Shown: positions 25,628-35,816, numbered from the stretch's first letter. The stretch is DNA of 64,000 nucleotides from JBPOFY01 sp051252415 (GCA_051252415.1 JBPOGA010000013.1:1-64000), one strand, 5' to 3'. Notes: generated from the sequence alone by a model not told the origin. A program made the numbers and translations.

Positions 25628-26380
25628 ATGATCAAACGATATACTCACTATGCACTGACCATACTTTTGAGCCTCTGGATCACTTCAGGAACAGCACATG
25701 GCAAGTTGTTTGCATCAGAATCAAAGAGTATTGAAAGTCCGAAAATACGGGCCTTGGCAATTGGATTGGAAGGCGGGCTAAAGGATTTAGAGATTTTAGA
25801 TGCGAACCTGAAATCAAGCGGCAAGTTATCATTACGACAGTTCGCTTTTTCAAAAACATTTACCTGCCCCATTGTTGATGGTGAAATACGCTTCGGCGTT
25901 CCTAGTGGGACCTCAATTACTGGGAAAAAGAAATTCAGGCAGGTTGCTTCGTTCAAATGGAAAGACAGCTACGAACAAGTGTGCCTCCTCTTCTTGCCAA
26001 AGTCTCTCATGGTGGATGATTCGCGAAGCACGATTGAATACACGATCCAATTAATAAATATGAGCACCGACTCATTCGAGCTTGGTCACACAAAAATAGT
26101 CAATTTGACTCCCTTGAATACAATAGTGAACGCTGGAGAACATAACGCAACCGTTGCAGCATGGGATAGATTGGATTTCCCGAAAATAGAGAAGACCACA
26201 GGCGTGAATATGGCACAATTAGACGTGTCTTACATCAAAGAAGGCACTGAACACAACGCCTACCAGACTCGAATGCGCTACCAAGAGACCACACGTTATA
26301 TCACAATTATCTATACAGATACTGAAAAAGATAAAGTCTCGGTTTGCATTGTAAAAGACTTCGGCCGGTTCAACAAATAA
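25628..26380 (+). CDS. Secreted protein of unknown function (paralogue 2)
   Basis: 250 residues, same length as its neighbour and similar from end to end (roughly half of the positions by eye), so it is a tandem duplicate that has diverged. Signal peptide about 1-25 (WITSGTAHG). Shared blocks are KLSLRQFAFSKTFTCPIVDG, WKDSYEQVCLLFLPKSL and LGHTKIVNLTPLNTIV. Together with the preceding gene it forms the tail of the pseudopilin-related block. Confidence 0.75.
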   Translation: MIKRYTHYALTILLSLWITSGTAHGKLFASESKSIESPKIRALAIGLEGGLKDLEILDANLKSSGKLSLRQFAFSKTFTCPIVDGEIRFGVPSGTSITGKKKFRQVASFKWKDSYEQVCLLFLPKSLMVDDSRSTIEYTIQLINMSTDSFELGHTKIVNLTPLNTIVNAGEHNATVAAWDRLDFPKIEKTTGVNMAQLDVSYIKEGTEHNAYQTRMRYQETTRYITIIYTDTEKDKVSVCIVKDFGRFNK

Positions 26381-26813
26381 CTCTAGCGGATTGAGCCTTC
26401 CCCGCGGGCAGGTCTCCCTGATCTAGCGGTCTGGCATTTGAAATATTTCGAACTGCTTAAAGAGTTCTATACGCAAGAGGTTCACCTGTCGGAAAAATTC
26501 GTTACACCTACGTATGATCCGTAGACATGCGAATGGCAATTCATTCAATGAGGCGGGCTACTTGGAACCATCTGGATAGAGCAACACTGCTATGGATGAA
26601 GACCTGTCGAGATGAAGCCTCCCGACAGGTCATATACCCTATTGCGATAAGTATAAACTCACGCTCTTCGAATAATACCGACGGCTTTAGCGGAAAGGCG
26701 TCGCTCAAAATGCACTTAGTTGCACAAATAGCTAGCTTACCAGTGTAAGCTCCACTAAAAATGACGCCTTGAGCTTTGCGTGAGAAGATCACTCTTAATC
26801 CCAGAAATCCCCT
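26381..26813. other. Intergenic region upstream of the first symporter
   Basis: 433 nt without a credible gene. A hairpin with perfect 9-bp arms (GACCTGTCG at 26601-26609 and CGACAGGTC at 26623-26631) is the only clear structure. Short open frames on both strands have no recognisable content. The promoter of the symporter operon should lie here. Confidence 0.5.
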
Positions 26814-28586
26814 ATGACTATTTTCGACTATATCGTGATCGGCGTCTATTTGGCGTTCATGTTTTCGCTAGGCCCTATTTATAAGAGTTTCAGCAAAACA
26901 GCGAGCGACTTCTTTCGCGGTGGCGGCGGGATGCTCTGGTGGGTCGTCGGTAGTAGTGCTTTCATGACTACATTCTCGGCCTGGTCCTTCACGGGCGGTG
27001 CGGCCAAGGCCTATGAGACGGGCACCTTTTTCCTAATTCTCTTCATCTGTAATGTCTTCGCGCTAATCGTTTGCCTTATATTCACGGCAGCAAAATTCCG
27101 TCAGATGCGTGTGGTGACTGCGGTGGAAGGCATCCGTAAGCGCTACGGTAAAACGAGCGAACAAATCTATACTTGGCTACCGATTGTTTTCCAGAGTTTC
27201 ATGGGTGGCGTCATGCTCTACACAGTCTCGGTCTTCATGTCTGGCGTTTTTGACGTTAATATGACCGTGATCATCATCGCATTGGGATTGGTGATGATTT
27301 CGATGACATTGTTTGGAGGTTCTTGGGCGGCCACCGCAGGTGATTTCGTGCAGATGCTCGTCGTGCTCACGATTACGATCAGCATGGCCGTGCTCACCTT
27401 ACAGCATGATTCCATCGGAGGCTTCAGCGGCCTAATCGAAAAGCTACCCGAAAAACACTTTCAATGGACACAGTTCGCCCGACCTTGGGTCATTGTATTC
27501 TTTTCAGTAACTTTACTGATTAACCAGATCACGATGATGAACAGCATGCTCACTGGTGCCGCACGCTACGTATTCGTCAAAGACGGCATAGACGCGCGCA
27601 AAGCAGTCTGCATCTCAATCGCTGGATTCCTCATTTTGGCACCCATTTGGATGATTCCTGCCCTAGGCTCTGCGGTGCTTTTTCCTGATTTGAGCGAGCA
27701 ATTCTCTCGTCTCAATAACCCCAACGAGGCCGCCTATGTAGCCGTCGCGATGGAACTACTCCCCCAGGGTTTACTCGGTTTGCTGGTATGCGGTATATTC
27801 GCAGCCAGCCTAACCTCAATGAACAGCTTGCTGAATGTTTACTCAGGCACTTTTGTCCGTAATTTCTATATTCAAATCGTCAACCCACAGGCCACTGAGG
27901 CAAAACAGATCTTGATGGGACGAATCTTCATTTTCGTCTATGGCGGCATCTGGATCGCGATTGCTTTAATCTTTAAGGACATCAAATCACTGGAGCTGTT
28001 TGACTTAATCCTGCTGGCGACGGCTTCGATCGGTCTGCCGACGGCAATGCCGCTCACCTACGGTATGTTTATCAAACGCACACCTGAATGGACTGGCTGG
28101 AGCACCATGGTTGCGGGCTTCATTGTATCGGTTACTTGCCGAATAATGATAAACGAAGACTTCCTACAAGGTATTTGGGGGCAAGAAACTCCACTGAATG
28201 CACGTGAAATCGGAGACATCAACATTGCGCTGACTACTGGCTCTATTTTCCTCGCGTGTAACGTCTGGTTCTTCTTCTCGATGCTTTTCTACAAGCAAGC
28301 AAAACCAGAATACATTCAGCGCGTGGATGCTTTCTTTGAAGAGATGGATACACCAATTAACCGTGAAACGGAACATGAGCCCGACTACGAAGGTGACAAG
28401 CGTCAGCATATGGTTTTAGGTAATCTCTGCTTGGCCTATGGCACGCTCACGTTACTGTTACTCGCAATACCCAACGATATATCCGACCGGATTCTCATAC
28501 TCATTTGTGGCGGGTTTGTCGTAATTATCGGCGCACTTCTTAAACTCGTTGCACGCAAAGAACCAAAATCGAAATTTAATGACTAA
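26814..28586 (+). CDS. Sodium:solute symporter (SSS family), paralogue 1
   Basis: 590 residues, about thirteen to fourteen membrane helices. It opens MTIFDYIVIGVYLAFMFSLG and then FFRGGGGMLWWVVGSSAFMT, the SSS family start in which the helix-1 break binds sodium. Members of this type in Verrucomicrobia and Bacteroidetes polysaccharide loci import sugars or oligosaccharides. A near-duplicate lies at 32294. Its last codons overlap the next gene by 8 nt, so the two are translationally linked. The cluster with GH3 and a cytoplasmic sulfatase suggests that a (possibly sulfated) oligosaccharide is the cargo. Confidence 0.9.
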   Translation: MTIFDYIVIGVYLAFMFSLGPIYKSFSKTASDFFRGGGGMLWWVVGSSAFMTTFSAWSFTGGAAKAYETGTFFLILFICNVFALIVCLIFTAAKFRQMRVVTAVEGIRKRYGKTSEQIYTWLPIVFQSFMGGVMLYTVSVFMSGVFDVNMTVIIIALGLVMISMTLFGGSWAATAGDFVQMLVVLTITISMAVLTLQHDSIGGFSGLIEKLPEKHFQWTQFARPWVIVFFSVTLLINQITMMNSMLTGAARYVFVKDGIDARKAVCISIAGFLILAPIWMIPALGSAVLFPDLSEQFSRLNNPNEAAYVAVAMELLPQGLLGLLVCGIFAASLTSMNSLLNVYSGTFVRNFYIQIVNPQATEAKQILMGRIFIFVYGGIWIAIALIFKDIKSLELFDLILLATASIGLPTAMPLTYGMFIKRTPEWTGWSTMVAGFIVSVTCRIMINEDFLQGIWGQETPLNAREIGDINIALTTGSIFLACNVWFFFSMLFYKQAKPEYIQRVDAFFEEMDTPINRETEHEPDYEGDKRQHMVLGNLCLAYGTLTLLLLAIPNDISDRILILICGGFVVIIGALLKLVARKEPKSKFND

Positions 28587-29388
28587 CAACGCTTCTCTCA
28601 AAACAGGACTCTGCTCCGTATCCTTTCGTGAATTAAACCCTGAGCAACTCATTGAGCTCGTCGCTAAAGGTGGCCTAGACGCGATCGAGTGGGCGTCTAA
28701 TTGCCACGTCCCTGAAGGCGACCTCGCCACTGCAGAGCGTATCGCAAAACTCACTACTGACGCTGGACTCGAAAACAGCTCATACGGTTCCTACTACAAG
28801 GTGCTCGACCCCGAGGGTAATCCAGTGCCGTTCGAACCTTTCCTAGAATCGGCGCAGGCACTGGGCACAGACACCATTCGCATTTGGGCAGGTCATGACC
28901 CATCGGATGCGATCACGGCGAGCCACCGCGGCAAGATCGTCGATCAATTACGCGACTCTGTGGAACGTGCGGCCAAGGTCGGCATACGCCTTGGCCTTGA
29001 GTTCCACGCCAACACACTGTCAGACAGTAATTACGCGACACAAGCGCTACTCGACGACGTCAACCACTCGAACCTATACGCCTACTGGCAACCTGTCTAT
29101 TGGCTCACGGACCCCGCCTATCGTATCGATGGTCTCAAGGAAATGGCCAACCGTGTATCGAACCTGCATGTCTTCTACTGGCAGTTCCGCCCCGGCCAAG
29201 GCGACTGGGGGCAGTCCACTGACCGCCGTCCGCTCGAAGAAGCAGCCGAAGATTGGAAAACATATTTCCAAGTCCCCCTCGACCCGTCCTTCCAGCACTA
29301 CGCATTAATGGAGTTCGTTCGAGATGACTGCCAAGAACAATTCCTGCGCGATGCAGCCACTCTCAAAGAAATTATCAAACAAGCATAA
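28579..29388 (+). CDS. Sugar isomerase/epimerase-like TIM barrel
   Basis: 269 residues from ATG 28579, which overlaps the end of the symporter gene; the frame is open from 28549 but the upstream codons lie inside the symporter. It starts LKTGLCSVSFRELNPEQLIE and has GLDAIEWA, RLGLEFHANTLSDS (metal-ligand Glu and His) and LYAYWQPVYW. This is the AP-endonuclease-2/xylose-isomerase-like fold used by many sugar epimerases and isomerases. The operon context with a symporter and GH3 suggests action on the monosaccharide released by GH3. The substrate is unknown. Confidence 0.82.
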   Translation: MTNNASLKTGLCSVSFRELNPEQLIELVAKGGLDAIEWASNCHVPEGDLATAERIAKLTTDAGLENSSYGSYYKVLDPEGNPVPFEPFLESAQALGTDTIRIWAGHDPSDAITASHRGKIVDQLRDSVERAAKVGIRLGLEFHANTLSDSNYATQALLDDVNHSNLYAYWQPVYWLTDPAYRIDGLKEMANRVSNLHVFYWQFRPGQGDWGQSTDRRPLEEAAEDWKTYFQVPLDPSFQHYALMEFVRDDCQEQFLRDAATLKEIIKQA

Positions 29389-29390
29389 TA

Positions 29391-31976
29391 GTGATTAAAG
29401 CACAGTTTCAATTAAGCGGAGATATCAAACATTCCAAGACGCTCGGCACTTCCGACGAACAAAAACCAGAAATCTACACTGAAGAGATCTCTGGAACTTC
29501 ATTTATTGCCTCCGCTCCAGGTCTAGAGCCAGGAATCTATACAATCGAAGTCGACCTCATCGAAGCGGTCCTCGACGAAGTGGGTCAACGTGTGATGGCA
29601 ATTAAGTCTGGTAAGACTATGCTAGCCGACGACCTTGACATCGTGAAAGCAGCAGGCGGTTTCAGACAGCCCTACCAAGTCAGCGGCGAAGTCGAACACC
29701 TCGGTGATGCTCAACGCGGCCCACTTGCACTTAGTTTCATAGGCAAGACGCAAGAAGCGAAGTTCAACGCGATTACCGTCAAAGACAACGACGGTCAGAT
29801 CGTCGCGAGAACCTTTGCAAAAGATATGGCCGACGCGGTCGACCCATCTGCTAGTATCGTCCCCGAAATCGACGAGCCTGCAATTTACGGAGACCCAGAA
29901 CAACCGATCGAAGCCCGTGTTGACGATTTGATTCGTCGTATGACGGTCAAAGAAAAAATCGATCAACTCGTAAATGCTGCAGGCCATATCGAACGTCTCG
30001 GTGTGCCAGGCTACGACTATTGGAATGAATGCCTACACGGTGTTGCTCGTAATGGTTTTGCCACAGTGTTCCCACAAGCCACTGGTATGGCTGCGATGTG
30101 GAATGCACCACTCATGCACGACATCGCGGATGCCATTTCAACCGAAGCACGCGCAAAATTTAACGCACTCGACGGCGTGCATACGTATCACCGCAATCAA
30201 GGCCTCACCATGTGGAGCCCAACGATCAACCTCTTCCGCGATCCTCGTTGGGGCCGTGGCCAGGAAAGCTATGGTGAAGACCCCTACCTCACAGCCCGCC
30301 TCGGTGTCGAATTCATCAAAGGCCTGCAAGGTGATGATGAGAACCATTTAAAAGTCGCAGCCTGCGCAAAGCACTACGCAGCCCACAGCGGACCAGAGCC
30401 TGGACGTCGTTCATTCGATGTAGAGCCTACGCCGCGCGACTTGTATGAGACCTATCTGCCGCAATTCGAGGCAGCCGTATGCGAAGCCAATGTAGAAGCA
30501 GTCATGGGTGCCTACAACGCACTTGATGGCGAACCTTGCAACGCGAACCATTTCCTTCTCACTGACCTATTGCGTGATCAATGGGGCTTCGACGGTCATG
30601 TCGTGGCTGACTGCGGTGCGATCCGTAGCGTCTATGCACACCACCGTCATGTTGAAACGGCTGAAGAAGCTGTCGCCAAAGCAGTTAAAGCAGGATGCGA
30701 TCTCGATTGCGGCGTGACTTACGGAAGCTTGCTGACCGCACGTAAACAGGGTCTCGTGAGCGATGAAGAAATCGACTTAGCATTGCACCGTCTCATACGC
30801 ACACGTTTCCGCCTCGGTATGTTTGATCCAGTCGACAACGTGGCATGGTCTTCTATTGGTCTCGACCAAAACGACTCTGAGGCGCATCAAGCGCTCGCAC
30901 TCAAAGCGACTCAAGAATCGCTGGTTCTGCTCAAGAATGACGGTATCTTACCGCTCGACAAATCTCAGCTCAAGAAAGTCGCCGTTATCGGCGCCAATGC
31001 TGATTCCGTGCCTGCCCTACTTGGCAACTATCACGGCGATCCATCCGCACCCGTCACTTTCCTCAAGGGACTCGAAGCCGAACTCGGCAGTGAAATCGAA
31101 ATCGCTGTTGCCGAAGGTTGTCCACTGGCACTACCAAAGGATAACCCTACAGTCGACTCATCGATCTTTGAAGAAGCGCTATCAATTGCAGCCGATTCCG
31201 ATGTGGTGCTTTACTTTGGCGGCATCAGCGGTGAGCTCGAAGGCGAAGAAATGCCAGTCAATATGGAAGGCTTCAACGGCGGTGACCGCACCTTCATTGA
31301 ATTGCCACCAGTGCAATCTGCTCTGCTCAAAGCGCTCCATGCGACAGGCAAACCGGTCGTCTTCATCAACTGCAGCGGTGGAGCGATTGCACTTCCGTGG
31401 GAAGCCGAGAACCTACCTGCGATCTTGCAAGCATGGTATCCAGGACAAGCCGCCGGCACAGCTGTCGCAGACGTGCTCTTCGGTAACTATAACCCATCAG
31501 GTAAACTACCACTCACTTTCTACAAGTCGACGGAGGACCTCCCACACTACCATGACTATAGCATGGAGAACCGAACCTACCGTTTCTTTGAAGGCGAGCC
31601 ACTCTACGCATTTGGCCATGGCCTCAGCTACACGCAATTCGAGTATGGAACTCTGAAAGCTGAATCAAAGGATTCGGGCTTCTGCGTCCAATTTGATTTA
31701 GCCAATACCGGGCAGACTAGCGGCACAGAAGTCGTGCAGCTCTACGTCAAGCACATCGATTCCGCAGTGCCACAGCCGATCCACAGTCTGGCCGCCTTCC
31801 AGCGAGTCGCAGTGGATGCTGGCCAAAATAAAACCGTCGAAATTGAGTTTCCAACCAGTGCGCTACGCTACTGGGACGAGAATCAAAAAGCTTATGTCGT
31901 CGATCCAGGCAAGTTCGAGGTGCAAGTCGGTTCCTCATCGAGCGATATTCGTCAAACACTCACCCTTCAAGTTTAG
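29391..31976 (+). CDS. Glycoside hydrolase family 3 (beta-xylosidase/arabinosidase type)
   Basis: 861 residues from a GTG two bases after the preceding stop. Residues about 1-160 form an extra N-terminal beta domain that looks malectin-like. The GH3 catalytic domain follows, with WNECLHGVARNG, MWSPTINLFRDPRWGRGQE, KHYAAHSGPE and the nucleophile Asp407 in HVVADCGAI. The second domain (about 510-720) and a C-terminal FnIII-like domain complete the family layout. The motif set is closest to the xylosidase/arabinofuranosidase branch. No signal peptide is present, so it should act in the cytoplasm on imported oligosaccharide. It lies between two symporter genes and upstream of a cytoplasmic sulfatase. 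Confidence 0.92.
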   Translation: MIKAQFQLSGDIKHSKTLGTSDEQKPEIYTEEISGTSFIASAPGLEPGIYTIEVDLIEAVLDEVGQRVMAIKSGKTMLADDLDIVKAAGGFRQPYQVSGEVEHLGDAQRGPLALSFIGKTQEAKFNAITVKDNDGQIVARTFAKDMADAVDPSASIVPEIDEPAIYGDPEQPIEARVDDLIRRMTVKEKIDQLVNAAGHIERLGVPGYDYWNECLHGVARNGFATVFPQATGMAAMWNAPLMHDIADAISTEARAKFNALDGVHTYHRNQGLTMWSPTINLFRDPRWGRGQESYGEDPYLTARLGVEFIKGLQGDDENHLKVAACAKHYAAHSGPEPGRRSFDVEPTPRDLYETYLPQFEAAVCEANVEAVMGAYNALDGEPCNANHFLLTDLLRDQWGFDGHVVADCGAIRSVYAHHRHVETAEEAVAKAVKAGCDLDCGVTYGSLLTARKQGLVSDEEIDLALHRLIRTRFRLGMFDPVDNVAWSSIGLDQNDSEAHQALALKATQESLVLLKNDGILPLDKSQLKKVAVIGANADSVPALLGNYHGDPSAPVTFLKGLEAELGSEIEIAVAEGCPLALPKDNPTVDSSIFEEALSIAADSDVVLYFGGISGELEGEEMPVNMEGFNGGDRTFIELPPVQSALLKALHATGKPVVFINCSGGAIALPWEAENLPAILQAWYPGQAAGTAVADVLFGNYNPSGKLPLTFYKSTEDLPHYHDYSMENRTYRFFEGEPLYAFGHGLSYTQFEYGTLKAESKDSGFCVQFDLANTGQTSGTEVVQLYVKHIDSAVPQPIHSLAAFQRVAVDAGQNKTVEIEFPTSALRYWDENQKAYVVDPGKFEVQVGSSSSDIRQTLTLQV

Positions 31977-32293
31977 AAACCATGCTCACAAGGGTGCAAT
32001 TTTAAGAACGAGGTAAATATGGATTTGGAAGCGCGGACCTCCGTGTCCGCATCTATTATGAGTTGCGCCTCCAACACGGGTATCGGCACGGAGGCCGACG
32101 CTCCAAAATCCGGAAACTTATTCTTTTTACCCCGCACTTAAAATTGCACACTGACCGCGACCAATACAGACATTATGTTTGTAGAGACCACGACTCTCCT
32201 TCTGTGTATCAAGCAACACCCCATTTAACCCCAATTCAGCAACGAGTCATTTACTTGCGGTTCATTTCTGCGGACTCCACAAAATAAAAATCT
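31977..32293. other. Intergenic region with a REP-like element
   Basis: 317 nt between GH3 and the second symporter. It contains the imperfect palindrome described at 32021-32112; the remainder (32113-32293) shows nothing recognisable and may hold a secondary promoter. Confidence 0.5.
32021..32112. repeat. REP-like palindrome (GGAGCGTCGG-CTCCG family)
   Basis: GGATTTGGAAGCGCGGACCT with CCGTGTCCGC at the left is inverted as GGCACGGAGGCCGACGCTCC with AAAATCC at the right. The core GGAGCGxCGGxCTCCGT recurs at 45329-45412. It interrupts an otherwise tightly packed operon. Confidence 0.7.
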
Positions 32294-34081
32294 ATGAGTA
32301 TCTACGACTATATCGTCATCGGCGTCTACCTTGTCTTCATGCTATCGCTAGGGCCGATCTATAAGAGCTTCAGTAAAAACTCTAGCGACTTCTTTCGAGG
32401 TGGAGGCGGCATGCTCTGGTGGGTCGTCGGCAGTAGTGCCTTCATGAACTCCTTCTCCGCTTGGTCCTTTACTGGCGGCGCGGGGAAAGCCTATGAAACA
32501 GGCACCTTCTTCCTGATCCTTTTTGCCTGTAATGCTGTGGCAACCTTGACGACAGTGATATTCACCGTGCATCGCTTCCGCCAAATGCGTGTCATTACCG
32601 CGATCGAAGCGATTCGTAAACGTTTTGGTAACTCCAGCGAGCAAATCTTCAATTGGCTACCGCTCTTCTTCAACTGCTTCTTCGGCGGTATCATGCTCTA
32701 TACGATCTCCGTCTTCATGTCGGGTGTATTCGGTATGGATATGAAGTTGATCATTCTCATCCTAGGCGCCGTCACCATCGCCATGACCCTAATGGGAGGT
32801 TCTTGGGCCGCGACCTCGGGAGACTTTGTGCAAATGTTGGTCGTGCTGGTGATTACCGTCATTATGGCGATCCTCACCCTCGGACATGAAAAGATCGGCG
32901 GCCTCAGCGGCTTGATCGAGAAGATGCCAGTCCACCATACAGACTGGACGCTATTTGAACGCCCAAGCGTGATCATTGTTTTCTCGATACTTCTGCTGAT
33001 CAACCAAATCATCTTTGCCAACAGTATGCAGACCGGTGCTGCACGCTATCTATTCGTCAAAGATGGCCGTGAAGCGAGACTGGCCGCTTGGGTATCCGTG
33101 GTCGGTTTCTTGGTCTTACCTTTGATCTGGATCATCCCAGCGCTCGGTGCTGCTATCATCTTCCCTGATTTGGCCAGCATGGAACAATATGCAGGGCTGA
33201 ACAACCCGAACGAAGGCGCCTATGTCGCCATCGCGATCGAACTACTTCCGCAGGGACTACTCGGCCTGTTGGTGTGCGGCATATTCGCAGCCAGCCTCAC
33301 ATCAATGAACAGTCTATTGAATGTATTCTCGGGAGGCTTTGTGCGTAACTTCTGGATTCGCGTGGTCGACAAAGAGGCGAGCGAAATAAAGCAGATCCTA
33401 GTAGGACGAATTTTCATTCTAGTTTACGGCATTATCTGGATCACCGTTGCTATGCTGTTTTCACAGATCAAAGGCCTCAAGCTATTCGATCTGATTCTCC
33501 TATCCACAGCAGCCATCGGGCTACCAGCAGCACTGCCCCTACTCTACGGTATGTTTGTAAAAAAAGTGCCCGCTTGGTCCGGTTGGAGCACGATGATTGT
33601 GGGCTTCGTCGTCTCGGTATTCCTTCACCTTGGATTTAGCCAATGGGGACTCAGCGATTACATCAGTGCCAACTGGGATCCTGACTTACCATTGAATGGA
33701 CAAGAGACTGGCGACCTAAAGATTGCAGTGACAACCGGAGTCATTTTTGTCTCCTGTAGCGCTTGGTTCTTCTTCACGAGTATTTTCCATAAGTATTCCA
33801 GCCAGGAGTATAAGGATCAAGTGGATGATTTCATTGAAGAAATGAATACACCAATCGACCGCTCCACCGAACATGAGCCGGATTACGAAAGCGACCGTCG
33901 TCAATACAGTGTATTGAGCAACCTTTGCCTCGTTTACGGAGGACTCACTCTGCTGCTCATCGCCGTCCCGAATGAAATGAGCGATCGTATGCTGATTTTT
34001 GCCTGCGGTGGCGTGATTATACTCGTCGGCCTACTCCTTCGTTCTATCGCGCGTAAAAAGCCTGTGCATGTCGAAGCATAA
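32294..34081 (+). CDS. Sodium:solute symporter (SSS family), paralogue 2
   Basis: 595 residues, very similar throughout to the symporter at 26814 (for example FFRGGGGMLWWVVGSSAFMN, ELLPQGLLGLLVCGIFAASL and the C-terminal EMNTPIDRSTEHEPDYESDR). The pair is a duplication that flanks the TIM-barrel and GH3 genes, so the two transporters may import related but different oligosaccharides or monosaccharides. A sulfatase gene follows after 25 nt on the same strand. Confidence 0.9.
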   Translation: MSIYDYIVIGVYLVFMLSLGPIYKSFSKNSSDFFRGGGGMLWWVVGSSAFMNSFSAWSFTGGAGKAYETGTFFLILFACNAVATLTTVIFTVHRFRQMRVITAIEAIRKRFGNSSEQIFNWLPLFFNCFFGGIMLYTISVFMSGVFGMDMKLIILILGAVTIAMTLMGGSWAATSGDFVQMLVVLVITVIMAILTLGHEKIGGLSGLIEKMPVHHTDWTLFERPSVIIVFSILLLINQIIFANSMQTGAARYLFVKDGREARLAAWVSVVGFLVLPLIWIIPALGAAIIFPDLASMEQYAGLNNPNEGAYVAIAIELLPQGLLGLLVCGIFAASLTSMNSLLNVFSGGFVRNFWIRVVDKEASEIKQILVGRIFILVYGIIWITVAMLFSQIKGLKLFDLILLSTAAIGLPAALPLLYGMFVKKVPAWSGWSTMIVGFVVSVFLHLGFSQWGLSDYISANWDPDLPLNGQETGDLKIAVTTGVIFVSCSAWFFFTSIFHKYSSQEYKDQVDDFIEEMNTPIDRSTEHEPDYESDRRQYSVLSNLCLVYGGLTLLLIAVPNEMSDRMLIFACGGVIILVGLLLRSIARKKPVHVEA

Positions 34082-34106
34082 TCGAACATAGCAAATCGAT
34101 CACCAG

Positions 34107-35609
34107 ATGCCGACAACTCCTAGGAACATTATCGTCATCAAGACGGATCAGCAGCGCAGCGATACAATCGCTGCGCTGGGCAATCCACATATGATCACGC
34201 CGAACATGGATCGGCTAGTCAACGAAGGTGTGAGTTTAACGCAGGCTTACTGCCCTGCCGCTACCTGTGTGGCTTCGCGTGCCGCATTCTACACAGGCAT
34301 GTATGCGCATAACACCGGTTGCTATGCCTTCGATGAGTGGGCGCACAACCGCAGTTGGGTCGATGATATTAAAGATGCGGGTTACCGCACCGCTGCCATC
34401 GGTAAAGTCCATCACATCCCCGGTGATGCGATGATGGGCTTTGACGAACGCGTCTACACCGAGAACTTCCCTGACTATAATTTGCCATACGATGACTACG
34501 CCAACTACTTAAAGTCCGAAGGACAAGAAAGCCCCTGCAAACTGCTGACACAGGATGGCAAGTGGCTGGAAAAATGCACCTCGGATGTCTTTCCGCTCGA
34601 AGAGAAGTATCACGTCGACCAATACGTCGGCCGCATGGCGAAGCAATGGGTCGACGACTACGACGGTGATAAACCTTTCTACCTGCACATTGGTTTTCAA
34701 GGACCGCACGACCCGTTCGATCCACCGCAACGTTTCCTCGATATGTATGCCGACCGCGATGTGCCACTACCGCACTTCGATGCGAAAGGCATTGAGGCAC
34801 GACCGCCTCAGTATGAGAGGTTCATGGAGGCGACTCGAAACCCAAATAAATTCCACATATCCCCGCCCTATGGCACATGGGCCAGCGACTTTACAGGAAA
34901 AGCTGAAGAAGACTTCAAGCGCATGCGGCGGCACTACTATGCCTGCATCACGCAAATCGATGAGCAGATCGGCCACCTGCTGGACTCACTCGAACAACAA
35001 AACTTACTCGACAACACTCTGATCTTCTTCACAAGCGACCACGGTGATAATCTCGGCGATCATGAAATGATCTACAAGTGGCTCATGACCGATCAAGTCG
35101 TCAACGTGCCGATGATTGCTCGCCTACCTAAAGGAGAACGTGGCGGCACAGTTGATCGCGATTTGTTCAGCCAAATTGACATCGGCCCGACAGTATTGAC
35201 TGCACTAGGCCTAGAGGTGCCTCAACGCCTAGACGGCAGCAGCAATTGGAAACGACTCTCCGAAGGCGACTCCAGTGAAGCACCCGATCGCGTCTATGCT
35301 GAAGATAATTACCTCACCATGGTCCGCACCAAAGATCGAAAATTGATTCACTACGCTGGGCAGAATACCGCGGAATATTTCGACCTCAAAAAGGATCCTT
35401 GGGAAGAGCAAAACCAAATCGACAATCCAGAATATCAGCAGGAGATACTGGAGCTGAAAGCTGAGACCATGGACTGGATAATGAGCTCTCGCTACCTCGG
35501 TTCAGTCACGCATATCAATCAAACCTCTCAACCGCGTGGCATCTGGCCTCAAAACCACCCACATGATCCATACGCATTAAGTGTCGGCTCGTTAAAGCCT
35601 AAACCGTAG
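34107..35609 (+). CDS. Sulfatase (type I), no signal peptide
   Basis: 500 residues starting directly with the core fold (PRNIIVIKTDQQRSDTI), so no export signal is visible. The formylglycine motif is CVASR with Cys54, the variant with Ala at the third position. Further conserved parts are IGKVHHIPG, GFQGPHDPFDPP and FFTSDHGDNLGDHEM. It should remove sulfate from an imported sugar or oligosaccharide in the cytoplasm, which fits its position behind a symporter and GH3. Cytoplasmic Cys-type sulfatases usually need a radical-SAM (anSME) maturase; none is in the window. Confidence 0.92.
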   Translation: MPTTPRNIIVIKTDQQRSDTIAALGNPHMITPNMDRLVNEGVSLTQAYCPAATCVASRAAFYTGMYAHNTGCYAFDEWAHNRSWVDDIKDAGYRTAAIGKVHHIPGDAMMGFDERVYTENFPDYNLPYDDYANYLKSEGQESPCKLLTQDGKWLEKCTSDVFPLEEKYHVDQYVGRMAKQWVDDYDGDKPFYLHIGFQGPHDPFDPPQRFLDMYADRDVPLPHFDAKGIEARPPQYERFMEATRNPNKFHISPPYGTWASDFTGKAEEDFKRMRRHYYACITQIDEQIGHLLDSLEQQNLLDNTLIFFTSDHGDNLGDHEMIYKWLMTDQVVNVPMIARLPKGERGGTVDRDLFSQIDIGPTVLTALGLEVPQRLDGSSNWKRLSEGDSSEAPDRVYAEDNYLTMVRTKDRKLIHYAGQNTAEYFDLKKDPWEEQNQIDNPEYQQEILELKAETMDWIMSSRYLGSVTHINQTSQPRGIWPQNHPHDPYALSVGSLKPKP

Positions 35610-35670
35610 AATACGATTACTCGTTATACTACCGCGCATGATGATTTGTGATTTCGAAAAATATGAGAGC

Positions 35671-35742
35671 ACGGGAGCAGGATGCTCCCACTACTTATCT
35701 AGATCAGTCATTCGCAAGGTGGTGGGAGCATCTTGCTCCCGT
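35671..35742. repeat. REP-like inverted pair (GGGAGCATCCTGCTCCC family)
   Basis: CGGGAGCAGGATGCTCCCAC is inverted as GTGGGAGCATCTTGCTCCCG with about 30 nt between the arms. Each arm is itself a palindrome. It lies between the convergent sulfatase and dehydrogenase genes and could also act as a terminator for both, although no T-tract is present. Confidence 0.75.
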
Positions 35743-35816
35743 TCTTATCGTGCGTATTTCCACAAAAAATGATCCGCGGTAGCATAACGTAACCGAGTCG
35801 GCGACTCCAAAGCTCA

